A stretch of DNA of 64,000 nucleotides from contig JAUIZM010000017.1 in NCBI GenBank assembly GCA_030848705.1, positions 2,976,001 to 3,040,000 on the forward strand. Direction: 5' to 3'. Each line of letters starts with the position of its first letter. Position 1 is the stretch's first letter. A program made the position numbers and the translations under genes. The stretch is from Heracleum sosnowskyi (Eukaryota; Streptophyta; Magnoliopsida; Apiales; Apiaceae). This document shows positions 1-11,144 of the stretch, in pieces. The notes beneath the pieces were generated by a model. That model was given only the letters and a program-made list of their open reading frames with translations, was not told the origin of the DNA and made no database searches.

Positions 1-111
1 TGTTCTTCATAAACTCGGTCGTATGTAATTGTATGTATATCTGTTTTGATCCATTTTTATGCCATGTCTTTTTCAAAACATGTTTTTAGCTGATAACTAG
101 CAATAGGTCTA

Positions 112-213
112 TTGGCGCGCCATTTGGTTTGGCGCGACAAAATCTTTAAAGGCATACCATACTTATAGGTCGACTCTTTTAAAGTATTTAAGCGATCATC
201 GTTGGCGCGACAA
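112..213. repeat. Cluster of GGCGCG palindrome motifs
   Basis: Three copies lie in non-coding element sequence: TTGGCGCGCCAT at 112-123, TTGGCGCGACAA at 129-140 (17 bp start to start) and TTGGCGCGACAA at 202-213. They belong to the motif family dispersed through this element. The surrounding DNA is AT-rich, so the motif stands out. Confidence 0.85.
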
Positions 214-263
214 CCTTTGATAAGAAAGATGCGTTCCCCCACTTACCTTCTTTTCTTCTTGGC

Positions 264-2930
264 TTGCAGCTGGCTAAAAGGGGGAACACATCCACATCAT
301 CTCCCTTTCATCCATTCAAAGACTTCAACAGGAGGGTTGGTCTTCCTTCAACACCCTTCCACTACCTCCCTTATCAATATTCTCACACCAAACCCTGCGA
401 TTTGACGCGCCTACTAGCTTTATATAAATCTGACCCATCCTTCCTAGCCATGTCTTCATCATCTAGTTCAAGTCAATCTTCCAAGTCTTCTGCGGAAAAT
501 ATCATTAACGTCTCGCCAATTCCACGTCCTATGGACTATGAATCCGAATTCGAGACATGGGCCAATCCTTCATCTAATAACCCTTCGTTGGCGCGCCAAA
601 GTAAAAGGAAAAGAAAGAAAATTACTGTAGAGGAGAGTGATTATGAGGATGAACTGCTCAGGGAGTTACATGCTAACCCCTCTATTGTTGAGAATTTGGT
701 AGACGACTCCGAGAAAACTGAAAGTACTAATCTTGGCGCGCCAACCGTTGAAGATATCCAGGAAGATGATGAATTTACTTCTCCTGAATCATCTCCTGAG
801 GAAACTCTCCCATTTCCATTAAAACCGCAAGATATAGACATTGATTGGTCCCAGTATGGCCCCTTGTCCAAAAAAGAAATGGATGTAGCTAGAAAAAATG
901 CTGGAACTTTTGCTTGTGTGAACATGTCTTCCACCATTTCTGAGAGAGACATAAAAAAGATCATGCAGTTTTATTCTCAAGATGGAAGCTATGCAAAACC
1001 TCATCCCGATATGCGTCATCATAGGTTTGATATTGACAACATCAGAGTTCCAAGATCTGTGGTTACGGATAGACACATTCCTCTTGGGGTTGGCGCGCCA
1101 CTCCACCCTTGGCTACGTCAAATTGTCGATTGGTATCAAATAGCTCATATTCAATTATCTCTGAATAGTTATAGGATGGCCCTTGGACTTTTTATGATGT
1201 ATAAAGAACTTGAATATCCTGATCCAACCATGCTAGAGCTAAGCTGGTTTTTTAGCCTCCAATCCAACATTCCTGGTTATTACTTCTTAGTACCTTGGAG
1301 AGATCACATGGGAAAAGGCATCAATGATGGCAAAGTCAGCAACATCAAGGATTGGAAAGAGAGATTTTTCTATCTTTACAACACAACCAGACAACCAATT
1401 GAATTTAAAACTGGTGGTGAGTACCTTCCATTGGCGTGCCAAATAAAGTTGGTGCTCCAAACTCTCCTTCTTTCTTTTAACATGTTATAATACACTTACC
1501 ATCACCTTAAAATTTCTTTTTTCAGTAAAGCAACCAAAACATTCACCGGTGACACCCTTTTCAACTCAATGTTCTAGAATCTTAGCATTTCTAGAGTCAG
1601 GCAGAAAACTTAATGCCTTGGTGACCTTTGATAATTTGAAAAAATATGGGTTTCTTCCTACGCTAGATGGTCATCTTGACTCTCCTCAACAAGGGAAAAC
1701 CAAAAAACACAAAGGGAAACAAGTTGTTTCGGATAGTGAAGATGAAGGTAAGGGTTAAGGATTATTGGCGCGCCAACATCCCTTTTTATGCTCCAAATTG
1801 ACTACTACGTGCATATTCTCTAAATGATTTAGTAATGTCAATTTTACTTCCTAAATTGCCAAATAAATGTCATTTGTATTACTATTTATTTTTATCTTTA
1901 ATTTATATTGACCTTTCTTTTTACAGATATGACTGGGGTTCCAAACCTGTTTGGCGGGCCGAGAGGCACATCTTCTAACCAACAGAGAGGCTCCACAGTC
2001 ACCATCCCTGTTTCCACCAAGAAACACACAGCCAAAAAGAACAAAAATCCAGAACCAACCTAGGATGTTCAACCTCCTCCCAAGAAACAAAACACCGGCA
2101 AGGTTGGAAAACATGGGGTGGATATTCAAAGTGATGAAGCTGGCGCGCATTCCAGTGTTACCGCGCCAAATTGCTCCTCCTTAAGAGTGTTTAATGCCTT
2201 TGGTCATCTTGGGGATTCCCTTATCTCAGAAGTTGAATATAAAAGGTGGATGGCTAGGTCAGACAGTGACAAACAAAAAATTGTCACCCGTGCCTCTCTT
2301 GATCTATTCATCTTCAACTCCGAATATGAGAAGAATAAAGAGGAAAACCTCAAACGCATGAAATAATTGGAAGTTGAGGTCGGAAAGCTCAAAACAGACG
2401 TGAAATCCCTCAATTATAAGCTGAATAAGTCTGAAACGGAGAAGAAAGCTGCCATCTCATCAATCTCCACTTTGGAAACCAAGTTGGCGCGCCAAATTGA
2501 ACTGGTGAAGGAAAAAGATACCTTCATACAAACCCTTGAGGAAAAAACTACTGATCTTGAGCTAAAGTTAGATGAGCTTGAGGAGGAGAAAGATTCTAGC
2601 TGGGCTGCTGAAAAGGAAAAATTATCCAAAGAATCCTTTGATGAAGGAATCAAAGCCTACTGCATCACCTTTCTTGCTGGCGAGCCCAATTATGATTGGC
2701 GCCCCAAGTTTGGCGCGAGAATGGCTGATTTCCTGGCTGACCTTTCTCAGAAGGAAACCCAAGCCATTGCTGAAAAAAGAATAGCCCTCGAAGAAGTTCT
2801 TTCAACAGACAAGTTGGCGCGCCAACCTAATGAAGATGTCAATCCTGGAAAGAGTGTTTCTGAAGAAAATGTGGAACATACTACTACAAACGCGCCAAGG
2901 TCTGACAACCCTGAAGACATAGCAACTTAA
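264..2930 (+). pseudogene. Antisense accessory gene of the Tat element: plant-transposon domain plus coiled coil, three exons, two nonsense codons
   Basis: Exons 264-1416, 1526-1747 and 1927-2930 are joined by GT-AG introns whose phases agree (GTG|GTGAGT to TTCAG; GAAG|GTAAGG to TTACAG). Translation may begin at 264 or at the in-frame ATG at 450. Order: a Ser-rich acidic N-terminus, then a globular region of about 150 residues (FFSLQSNIPGYYFL, WKERFFYLY) that resembles the family called 'putative gypsy type transposon' (Transposase_28, from memory), a basic linker, a long charged coiled coil (roughly 2300-2630) and an acidic tail. Two in-frame stops, TAG at 2061 and TAA at 2364, interrupt exon 3. 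The product's role is unknown. It lies opposite to gag-pol, as gene23 does in maize Grande. The DNA palindrome appears inside the protein as LARQ or GAP. Confidence 0.75.
588..2898. repeat. Dispersed TTGGCGCGCCAA copies inside the antisense gene
   Basis: Exact 12-bp copies are at 588-599, 733-744, 1765-1776 (intron), 2484-2495 and 2814-2825; TTGGCGCGCCAC is at 1090-1101. Diverged copies include TTGGCGTGCCAA at 1431, TTGGTGCTCCAA at 1449, TTGGCGCCCCAA at 2696 and CGCGCCAA at 2891. In coding exons the same DNA is read as LARQ (588, 2484, 2814) or GAP (733, 1090), so the reading frame is not conserved while the DNA word is. Confidence 0.9.
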
Positions 2931-3086
2931 TTTTTCAGTTTTACCTTGTCCTTCCAAACTCTTTATCTGCAAATCTTTTGACTTTGCAAAGTTGTATTCC
3001 TAACTTGCTTTTACTCCTTTGATGGGTAACACTACTTTTCTTTATTATGTACTTCACATTCATGCATCTCAGCAAGGTTAGAATGA

Positions 3087-3166
3087 TTGGCGCGCCAATT
3101 TCCAAGGCGCGACAACATTTCTTAAAAAAGATCCAAGTTGGCGCGCCATCCGTTCTGGCGCGGCCA
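3087..3166. repeat. Paired palindrome motifs between antisense gene and integrase end
   Basis: TTGGCGCGCCAA at 3087-3098 is followed 17 bp later by AAGGCGCGACAA (3104). TTGGCGCGCCAT at 3138-3149 is followed 17 bp later by CTGGCGCGGCCA (3155). The same GGCGCGCC/GGCGCGAC pairing at 17 bp occurs at 112 and 129. The stretch is non-coding and lies between the two convergent gene sets of the retroelement. Confidence 0.85.
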
Positions 3167-3350
3167 CTCAAATTTATAACAATCATAAACAAGTAAATGC
3201 ATTCAGAAAAAATATGAAAATTTTATAACTTAAACAAAAATAACGCCCTCACGGCTTATAGCACGATGAGTACTAAAAATAAATTGTCCTCGGCATTGCC
3301 GGCAAAAAGGCTTATAGCCAAAACAGAAAAGAATAAAAACAATGTAATCA

Positions 3351-5601
3351 CTAACTCAAAGAGGTGTGTGACCAGTACCCCCCGAGACTAGGAGTAAATT
3401 TATTTGTTGCTAGTTTCACGAACTGCATGAGGCTTAAAAGCTCTTTTATTGATAGTATTTCTTCAAATGAATGACATTCCAAGCCTTCGGGATTGGTTTG
3501 TCGTCCAAGTTTGAAAGGTAAAAATCTCATCCCCACAGAATTACCCTGACCTTGTAGGGACCTTCCCAATTTGCTCCAAACACCCCATGAGCTGCAACCT
3601 TGGTGTTCGGCATTACTTTTCTGAGAACCAGATCACCAACTTTGAATGAACGAGCCTTTACCTTGCCATTGTAGAACCTCGATGCCCTTCGCTGGTAAGC
3701 TGCAAGCTTGACCTGTGAATTTTCCCTTTCCTCTTCCAGCAGGTCTAGTTACAACCTTTGATTAACCTGGTTTGTTTCTTCATCAAAATTGTCCCTTCTG
3801 TATGATCCTGCACCAATTTCCACCGGTACCATAGCCTCTGAACCATAGGCGAGCATGAAGGGAGATTCCCCCGTCGTGGAGTTGTATTGTAAGACCAAAG
3901 TACCCTGGGCAACTCCTCTGGCCAGCTTCCTTTGCTATTCTCCAGTTTTGTCTTCAAAGTATGCTTTATAATCTTATTCACCGCCTCTGTCTGCCCATTG
4001 CTTTGCGGGTGATATACAGCCGCGAAATCTTTCTTAATCTGCAATTCCTCGCAAAGACCCCTCAATTCCTTGCTGTCGAATTGTTTTCCATTATCAGAAA
4101 TCAACTTGTAAGGCACTCCGAACCTGCACACAATAGAATTAAAAACAAAATCCCTCAACTTTTTTGCTGTTATGGTAGCCAATGGGGAAGCTTCCGCCCA
4201 CTTGGTAAAATAATCCACAGCTACCACTGCATATTTTACTCCGCCCTTAGCTGTCGGGAGTTCACCAATCAAATCAATCCCCCACATAGCGAATGGCCAT
4301 GGACTCATTAAAGATGTTAGAGACGCGGTTGGACTATGAGTATAGTTCGCAAACTTTTGACACCTATCACATGCCCGAGAGAATTTGTAAGCATCCTCCT
4401 TTATAGTAGGCCAATAATATCCTTGCTTCAGAATCTTCAATGCCAAGGATCCACCCCCCGAGTGATTGCCACAAATTCCTTCATGAACTTCCCTGAGTAT
4501 GTAATTGCATTCTTCACCATCTATACATTTCAGCAGTGGTTGATTAAAACCCCTCTTATATAGCATCCCGTCGTACTCTACATACCTCGCTGCTTTATAT
4601 TTGAGCTTTCTTGCCTCAATTATGTTTTCTGGCAACCACCTCTTTTTGATGTATCTCCATATTGGTGTTATCCATGACACCTGCTCATCCTCCTCCATCT
4701 GCATTACCTCAATTTCTCTAACACTGGGCTCCTGCAATACCTCCAAAGGAATGACACCCAACACACTCACATCCTTTTGTGATCCCCATTTTGCCAATGC
4801 ATCAGCCTGCTCATTCTCCCCCCGTGGGATTTTCACTAGCTTAACTTCATTAAATCTAGACATAAGATGTAAAACACTTCTCATGTACAGCTCCGTCCTT
4901 GGACCACGGGCCTGAAAACCCCCATTCACCTGATATACTACAATCATAGAATCACTCTGTACTAACAAGTTTTCAACCTTCATCTCCAAGGCAAGCCTCA
5001 ATCCTCCGAGCAACGCCTCATATTCAGCATAATTGTTTGTCGTTTGGAATGCAAAATTGATAGCACTCATAAGCATATGCCCTCCAGGACTTATCAAGAC
5101 TATCCCGGCTCCAGCTCCCTCACGGTTGACTGCTCCATCCACACTCAAAATCCACCATCCTCCAGATTTCTCAAGTTCTACTACATTTGACTGAGATGAA
5201 GGTTGAAAAGGAACCATTGCCATTACATCCTCTTCTAATTCAGGAGAAAACTCAAGTATGAAGTCCGCCAACGCCTGACCTTTGATAAACGTCCTCGGCT
5301 TGTAGTCCAAATCAAACTGCCCCAATTCTACAGCCCACTTCATCATTCGACCTGTCACCTCTGGCTTATGCATAATTTGCCGAAGTGGAAAAGAGGTTCT
5401 AACTTCCACCCTATGAGCCTGAAAATACGGACGTAACTTACAAGAGGCCAAAACAAGAGCATACACCAACTTTTCCATGTTCGTGTAACGGGTTTCAACA
5501 TCATGTAACCTCTTACTCACATAATATATAGGAGACTGATCCATTCCTTCTTCCTTGATCAACACCGCACTAACAGAGTATCCTGAAACTGCTAGGTACA
5601 T
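3351..5601 (-). pseudogene. RNase H, archaeal-type RNase H and integrase part of Tat polyprotein
   Basis: Reading right to left, 5601 starts in the RT-linked RNase H (SPIYYVSKRLHD). A second RNase H follows, with SVDGAVN, NNYAEYEALLGG, QSDSM and ENEQADALAK carrying the acidic catalytic residues. The integrase has an HHCC zinc module (HEGICGNH ... CDRCQKF), WGIDLIGELP, ISDNGKQFD and the PQSNGQTEAVN glutamate, giving the D-D-E set. The reading frame breaks near 3770-3870, and the integrase C-terminal part continues in other frames to about 3500 (NWEGPYKV-like reading). This supplied strand-transfer and RNA-removal functions; the copy is now frameshifted and dead. Confidence 0.88.
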
Positions 5602-5660
5602 AATTAATACTTCTCATTCACTTGGCTTTACGAGCATAGGAGGTGATCCCAGATGTTCCT

Positions 5661-7100
5661 TTATCCTCTGAATGCTTGTTCACACTCCGTTGTCCATAAA
5701 AAATCCTTTCCTACCTTCTTGATGGCTTTGAAAAACTCTTGACATTTATCTGATGATCTTGAGACGAACCTATTTAAAGTTGTGATCCTACCAGTCAAAC
5801 TTTGTACTTGCTTTACACATGTTGGAGACTTTATGTCTAAAAGTGCCCTGATTTTCGCTGGATTTGCCTCTATACCCCGATGGTTGACTATAAAACCCAA
5901 AAACTTTCCTGATTCAACACCAAACACACACTTCTGAGGGTTCAATTTCATTCGATACCTTCACAATATGTCAAACATCTTCTCTAAGTGCTTGATATGA
6001 TATGATGCTTCCTTAGACTTTACCAACATGTCATCCACATATACCGCCATCGTCTTCCCAATTTGATTTTTGAACATCATATTTACTAACCTCTGATAAG
6101 TTGCTCCAGCATTGATAAGGCCAAATGGCATTCCAATGTAACAATAAAGCCCCATATTAGTGATAAAAGAGGTATGCTCTTGATCTGGCTCATACATAGG
6201 AATTTGGTTATATCCTGAGTAGGCATCCATGAAACTCAACAATGCATGTCCCGTTGTCGCATCCACCAACTGATCAATCCTTGGCAACGGAAAACTGTCT
6301 TTTGGACACGCCTTGTTCAAGTCGGTAAAATCTACACACGTCCTCCATTTCCCATTTGGCTTCTTTACCAGCACAGGATTAGCGAATCATGTCGGGTAGA
6401 AAGATTCCTTTATTAACCCAACTTCTAATAATCTATCTACTTCTTCCCGCAAAGCAACAACACGTTCCCCGCTCACCGGCCTCCTTTTCTGCCGGGTTCC
6501 CTTTTTCGTGGGATCAATATTCAAATGATGACACATCACATTTGGGTCGATCCCTACCATGTCTGCATGACTCCAAACAAAAACATCCAGGTTAGCTTTT
6601 AAAAAAGAGATGAGCTGTCCAGCTAGCTCCGAGTTCAACTGTGATCCAATTTTCAACTCCCTTTCCGGGTAACGAGCATCCACCTTAACAGCTATCATAT
6701 CTTCCGCCGACCCAGTATTTGTGACCGGCAATGGCATTCGAGGATCGAGGCCGATGTCAAAATTTTCCTCGGGGTTATCTCCATTTTGACCCACATTCTC
6801 TATTACACCCTTTTTTGAACCTGCCTCTTCTAATTTCACAATTGGATATGACCCTGTGACCAACATCCTACCACCCTCCAATCTCCTGACCTTGCAAATC
6901 TCCATTTCTTCATCCACCCTCCAAGTTTCTTCCTCTGCCTTCCTGCTGGACTCATAAGACAGCAATAATTGTGACAAATTTTGAGGTATACCCACCTGTG
7001 TACTCTGCCTACTCGGCGCGCCAACACCGTAGGAGACACCAGTTGAGGCGCCAAAATTTGGCAAGGTCAAACTTGGAGCGCCAATACTGGGTGTGCACAA
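5661..7100 (-). pseudogene. Reverse transcriptase part of Tat polyprotein, broken into three frames
   Basis: Three successive minus-strand segments (7100-6387, 6374-5961, 5951-5661) encode one reverse transcriptase split by stops or frameshifts near 6380 and 5956. The first has the protease-RT linker and the palm entry (NVMCHHLNIDP). The second has VKKPNGKWRTCVDFTDLNKA, the FMDAYSGYNQI motif and the YVDDMLVKS catalytic loop with both aspartates. The third has FLGFIVNHRGIEANP, typical of the thumb and connection. The linker at 7010-7114 contains four palindrome-derived Gly-Ala-Pro/Ser repeats. Each segment is near full length, so few lesions have accumulated. Confidence 0.88.
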
Positions 7101-7114
7101 AATTGGAGCGCTAA
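7013..7114. repeat. Four motif copies at exact 30-bp spacing in the pol linker
   Basis: TCGGCGCGCCAA (7013), TTGAGGCGCCAA (7043), TTGGAGCGCCAA (7073) and TTGGAGCGCTAA (7103) begin exactly 30 bp apart. On the minus strand they encode repeated GAP or GAS triplets ten codons apart, in the linker ahead of the reverse transcriptase. They are diverged forms of the dispersed TTGGCGCGCCAA word. Confidence 0.85.
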
Positions 7115-7151
7115 CAGTTTTTTCTTTCGTTACTTCTTCATCTTCCTTCTC

Positions 7152-8240
7152 CTATGAGTCCTCTGGGAACTGAACGGTATACACAAAATTGACCACCTTT
7201 TTCTCAACATCTCCCTCTGCTTGTACCTCATTCACCCCTGCCTTATTATTCTTTCGAAACCCCTTTACAGACTTATTGTAACATTCTCTAGAATCATACT
7301 GACTTCCTCGAACACACCCAATTCCCTTTGGAGCTGGGAATTTCATGGACAAATGATAAATAGAGGTGAATACTCGCATTTCCTTTAACAACGGTCTCCC
7401 AATCAACGCATTATGGGATGATTCTTGATCAATTACCATGAAGTCTGCAATCTGTGTGGCAGAAAGAACCCCACTGCCAAGGGTCACCGGTAGTCGAATG
7501 GTTCCCTTCACTCTGATAGATTCTCCTCCAAAACCATAAATGTAAATATTTTCAACCTTCATGTCTTTGTCAGGTAAGCCCATCTTCTTGTACGTGTCAT
7601 AATATAGGATGTTGACCGAGCTTCCGTTGTCCACGAACACTCTATGCACATTCTGATTCCCAATTCCCATTGTGACCACCAACGCATCATTATGGGGATG
7701 ATGAACCCATCTAGCATCCTCCTCATAAAAATTTATATCCGCCGCCTCTCCCCGAAACAGCTTGGGCGGGCGCTGATCTAATCGATTCACATTCGTCATA
7801 GGTACAGTTTTAGCTTCCCTTGCATATCTCTCCATTGCTTTATTACTATCCCCTGCAATATGTGGTCCTCCTACTATAGTTCGAATACTTCCTTCCATGA
7901 CGAATTTTGGCTCCTCTAGCTTATCTTTGTCGTCATCTACCAGGGGTCGGCCCATACCCCTTTTTTCAGTAGTGTGGTCAGCCCGATACTTTTTTACCCA
8001 CTCAGTCAGATATCCATCTTTAATCAGAAGTTCAATTTCTTCCTTCAATTGTCGGCATTCATGGGTGTTATGACCAGTAGACTGATGATATCCGCAGTAC
8101 CTACTCCTATCCTTGCTTTGGAAAGAATTTAGAGGTGCTGGCTTCCTATACATCCTCATGTCTTTAGTTACCTCATATATGTGTTCAATGGACGTGACAA
8201 GTGGTGTGTAAGATCCTGACCTCCTATCTTGACTTGACAA
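7152..8240 (-). pseudogene. Gag C-terminus and aspartic protease of Tat element
   Basis: This open stretch of 362 codons begins with a Cys-His cluster (CGYHQSTGHNTHEC), the modified zinc knuckle found in Tat Gag proteins. The retropepsin-type motif VFVDNGSSVNILYYD follows, with the catalytic Asp in D-N-G-S. The second half of the protease fold is visible as DFMVIDQESSHNALIGRPLL. It is separated from the upstream gag segment by a break between 8240 and 8457 and from the reverse transcriptase by a stop near 7152. It would mature the polyprotein; as a fragment it is not expected to be made. Confidence 0.85.
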
Positions 8241-8456
8241 TGACTCCCGTCTTCTCTTCTCATTGGTAATATTTACCCGATTTGGACTCCGCCCACGACC
8301 TCTGTAATCTGGACTTGGAGACCTATCTTTCCTTTTGCTCCTACCTTTACCACTCCCATGTACCTAACCATTCTTGTTGTCCGCCAGCGATTGCTCAACC
8401 CTCTTATATGACTCTGTTTCAGAAAATAACTCAGCCAAAGTAGTTGGATCCTTACC

Positions 8457-10119
8457 TTACAAATGCTTCCAAAAATCAGCTCCTACTCTCAAACCAGCAA
8501 TCAGGAAATTTTTCAAAGTTTCATTTGTCGCACCTCTAACCCCTACAGCCTCGGCGCTAAACCTCTTGAAGTATGCACTCAAGGTTTCTCCTTCACGCTG
8601 CTTAATGTTTGCCAAGGAGGTCACTGGGGGTGAGTACTTGACGGCTGCATGGAATTGTGTTAAGAACATCGCTTGCATCTGATCCCAGGAAGTTATTACC
8701 TCGCTTCCTAACTTTTGAAACCACTGTTGAGCATTGTCTCTGAAGGTTGCAACTAACAACCGACACCTTGCCAAGTTCGGGACCTGATACACATCCATCT
8801 CAATGTTGAAGCACCCTAGGAACTCCTTAGGATCAGAATTACCATGAAAACGGAGATCAACCGTTGTGCTTCGGTATCCCAAAGGCAATAAAGCATCTTT
8901 CACGGCAGCGGAGAATGGAGATGTCACCTTAGTGGAAAATGCACCTGCTCCTCCCTCCAAGTGTGCCAGCAACTTCCTTATATCCCCAACATTAACATCC
9001 CCCAAACCAGGAACATTTTGTACAACACTAGTTTGACCTCCAACCAGGAACGTACTCGCTACAGGAGGTGTAGGCAGACCAAAACTTACCAACACAGACA
9101 ATGGTGTGCTTACAATAGGAGGTGTTTGTGTCATGATAGGAGGTGTGAGTTGCACAGAAACTTGGGGGGGGGGGGGTAACCAGTGGAGTGGGAACAACAG
9201 TGTGTGCATTTTGATTTTGAATATCATTCAACAAAGGTGGATTCAGAAGGTTAACAGGGATATGTTGACTTACTTGTCGCAGAGCCGGGTTTGGAATCTC
9301 TGGTGCGTCTAATTGGGTTTGGTTTCTTCGCACTTCGCTAGTTGCACTATGTGAGGGTACCGGAACAATAATAGGTTCTTTTGAAGAAGTCATGTCGACA
9401 TGTCGTCCTGAACTTTCACGGCCATGTCCTCGATGACCTCCTCCTCGCGCACCCCTTCCACGATATCCTCCTCGTACCAGTTGCCCTCCTACATACATCT
9501 CATTTCTTCCCTCTTGTCCAGTTACATTCGCTCGACCTCCACCTTGTTCCTTTTCCTTTTCCAGAAGTAATTCCTTTAACTCATTACTAGTCAACCTTAA
9601 TCCCATGAGATCCATCATCGCTGATAATCTCTATCCAGTATTGAGTTGATTACCATGTGAGCCACTTGGGGGGACTTGCGGTGACCCGGGAACTTCCTGC
9701 ACCATTTGACTATCCTCAGGAAACTCCACGATAGGTTCAGTTTTTCCAAAATCCAGCCTTCGTGGAGTGATAGGTGGTCGCCTAATTGCATCAGGATTAT
9801 TAGCTCCCCTTCCAATTCCAGCCATCGGAGCCCCTCTTACAGGTTCACTCTCCATGCGACGTCCTCCCCGCCCATACGAACCATGTCGAGACCTTCGAGA
9901 TTCCACCGCTTTCAACCTTGCATCAAAACTTCTCACAGTCGCACCCATACGATGCAATTCTTCCATAAGGTCCGTGTTGCTGATCAACACCGGTGGGCGA
10001 CTCCCGGTGACATGAGTCGGGTCTGCAGCATCCACCGGGACATATGGTTCATCTCCTCCATAGCCTTCTGAATAAAAGCTTCCTTCTTCATAAGCACTTT
10101 CGTCGCGATTCTGAGACAT
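8457..10119 (-). pseudogene. Gag N-terminal region of Tat element, frameshifted
   Basis: The start chosen is ATG at 10119, the first Met downstream of the primer binding site (10148-10167). The first segment (10119-9631) is acidic and then Arg/Gly-rich. The next (9618-9028) overlaps it in another frame. The third (9227-8457) holds the retrotransposon gag core (FHGNSDPKEFLGCFNIEMDV, NAQQWFQKL, KQREGETLSAYFKRFSAEA). A run of about eleven G at 9166-9176 marks one frame change. Capsid protein is the inferred role. At least two shifts make this copy non-functional. Confidence 0.83.
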
Positions 10120-10147
10120 CCTTCCTCCTAGATGATGATCTTATCTA

Positions 10148-10167
10148 GCCCCTCTTTCTAGCGCCAA
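10148..10167 (-). other. Primer binding site of Tat element 1
   Basis: On the minus strand this reads TTGGCGCTAGAAAGAGGGGC, a form common in plant Ty3/gypsy elements. It lies 18 nt inside the LTR edge assigned at 10186, a larger gap than usual, so the inner LTR edge could be a few bases off. Confidence 0.6.
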
Positions 10168-10356
10168 TTTCTTAACGGAGGAATTTGTGATAACAAAATT
10201 TGAGGTTACGTGCTAAAATTAAGATCTACGACGGTGGTTATTCGAAGAAATAATCGCCGAAAAACAGTAATGATTGTGTTTTTTAAGAAGCTGAGATCAA
10301 AGGAGTTGTGGTAGTCTCTCTGAGCTCTCAACGTCCAACCCCTTTAATGTGCCTAC

Positions 10357-10376
10357 GTACCCTATATTTATAGGGA
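10357..10376 (-). promoter_or_regulatory. TATA box in LTR of Tat element 1
   Basis: The minus strand reads CCCTATAAATATAGGG here, a good TATA box about 175 bp before the inner LTR edge. It is where the U3/R boundary of a Ty3/gypsy LTR would be expected, so transcription would start near 10330. Confidence 0.55.
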
Positions 10377-11012
10377 TCAAGCTTCACGTAGTTCTAACAG
10401 AACAAGGATACTAAGTCCAATAGAGATAGAACTCCTTGGCCGGACTACAAGGGTCCTAAGTCTACTAGAGATAAGTCTCCTTTAAGATAAGCATCAAGAA
10501 TAGTCCATGTCGAACTAGAACTCTCAACTTCATACAGAACATAAATCCAGGCCCACTAAGGAGAGCCCATACGATGAAGCCTAGCCCAATGACCCCAAGG
10601 CTCAACTATAACCGTGCCTTCACGGATACAACATTAACCCCAAATGTCGGAGCTAACATCAACCGCTACCAACTACCACATCAGTCTTTTAGTTGCAGGG
10701 ACAAGCCATGGCTTACTTCAAATGCACAAGCTGATCCTTACCCCCGATGAGGATAACCCACCAGACTATAGGGCAAGTTCTCCAAAGTTATCGTCGCACC
10801 AGGTACATCTTATTCCCCCAACAAGGACAACTTGCCAGAATACAGGAATAGACCCTTTGAGTGCATAGACAAGCTTAATCATACCTAGACTCCCTAATGA
10901 GGACAACACATTAAAATGTAGAATCAAGCCTTCACTTTATGGTCTTCTACAAATTCTCAAAACATGTTATTTATTAGATAATATCTTGTTCAACCTTCGT
11001 GTCACCTCCAAG

Positions 11013-11144
11013 TTGGCACTCCAACTTGATCCTCCGTGGCTGTCTGGCGCGCCACCTCTTCCCCTTCACACAGTAGGCGCTCCAACTCTTACCTTGGACC
11101 AGGTTGGCGCTTCAACTTGGTATTGGGCCTAGTTGGCGCTCCAA
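11013..11144. repeat. Five GGCGC motifs at 29-31-bp spacing in the LTR
   Basis: TTGGCACTCCAA (11013), CTGGCGCGCCAC (11044), TAGGCGCTCCAA (11074), TTGGCGCTTCAA (11104) and TTGGCGCTCCAA (11133) follow each other every 29-31 bp. They are partly decayed forms of the dispersed palindrome and lie in the likely U3 part of the LTR, where enhancer repeats often occur. Confidence 0.85.

Noticed and set aside
588..3166. GGCGCGCC copies as restriction-site adapters or cloning residue
   Set aside because: Copies lie in frame inside long exons, in introns and in the LTR, with graded mutation and regular spacing; artefacts would be identical and at junctions.
3745..5601. Integrase segment as a host gene
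   Set aside because: Continuous with RNase H and reverse transcriptase of a retroelement and frameshifted at its end.
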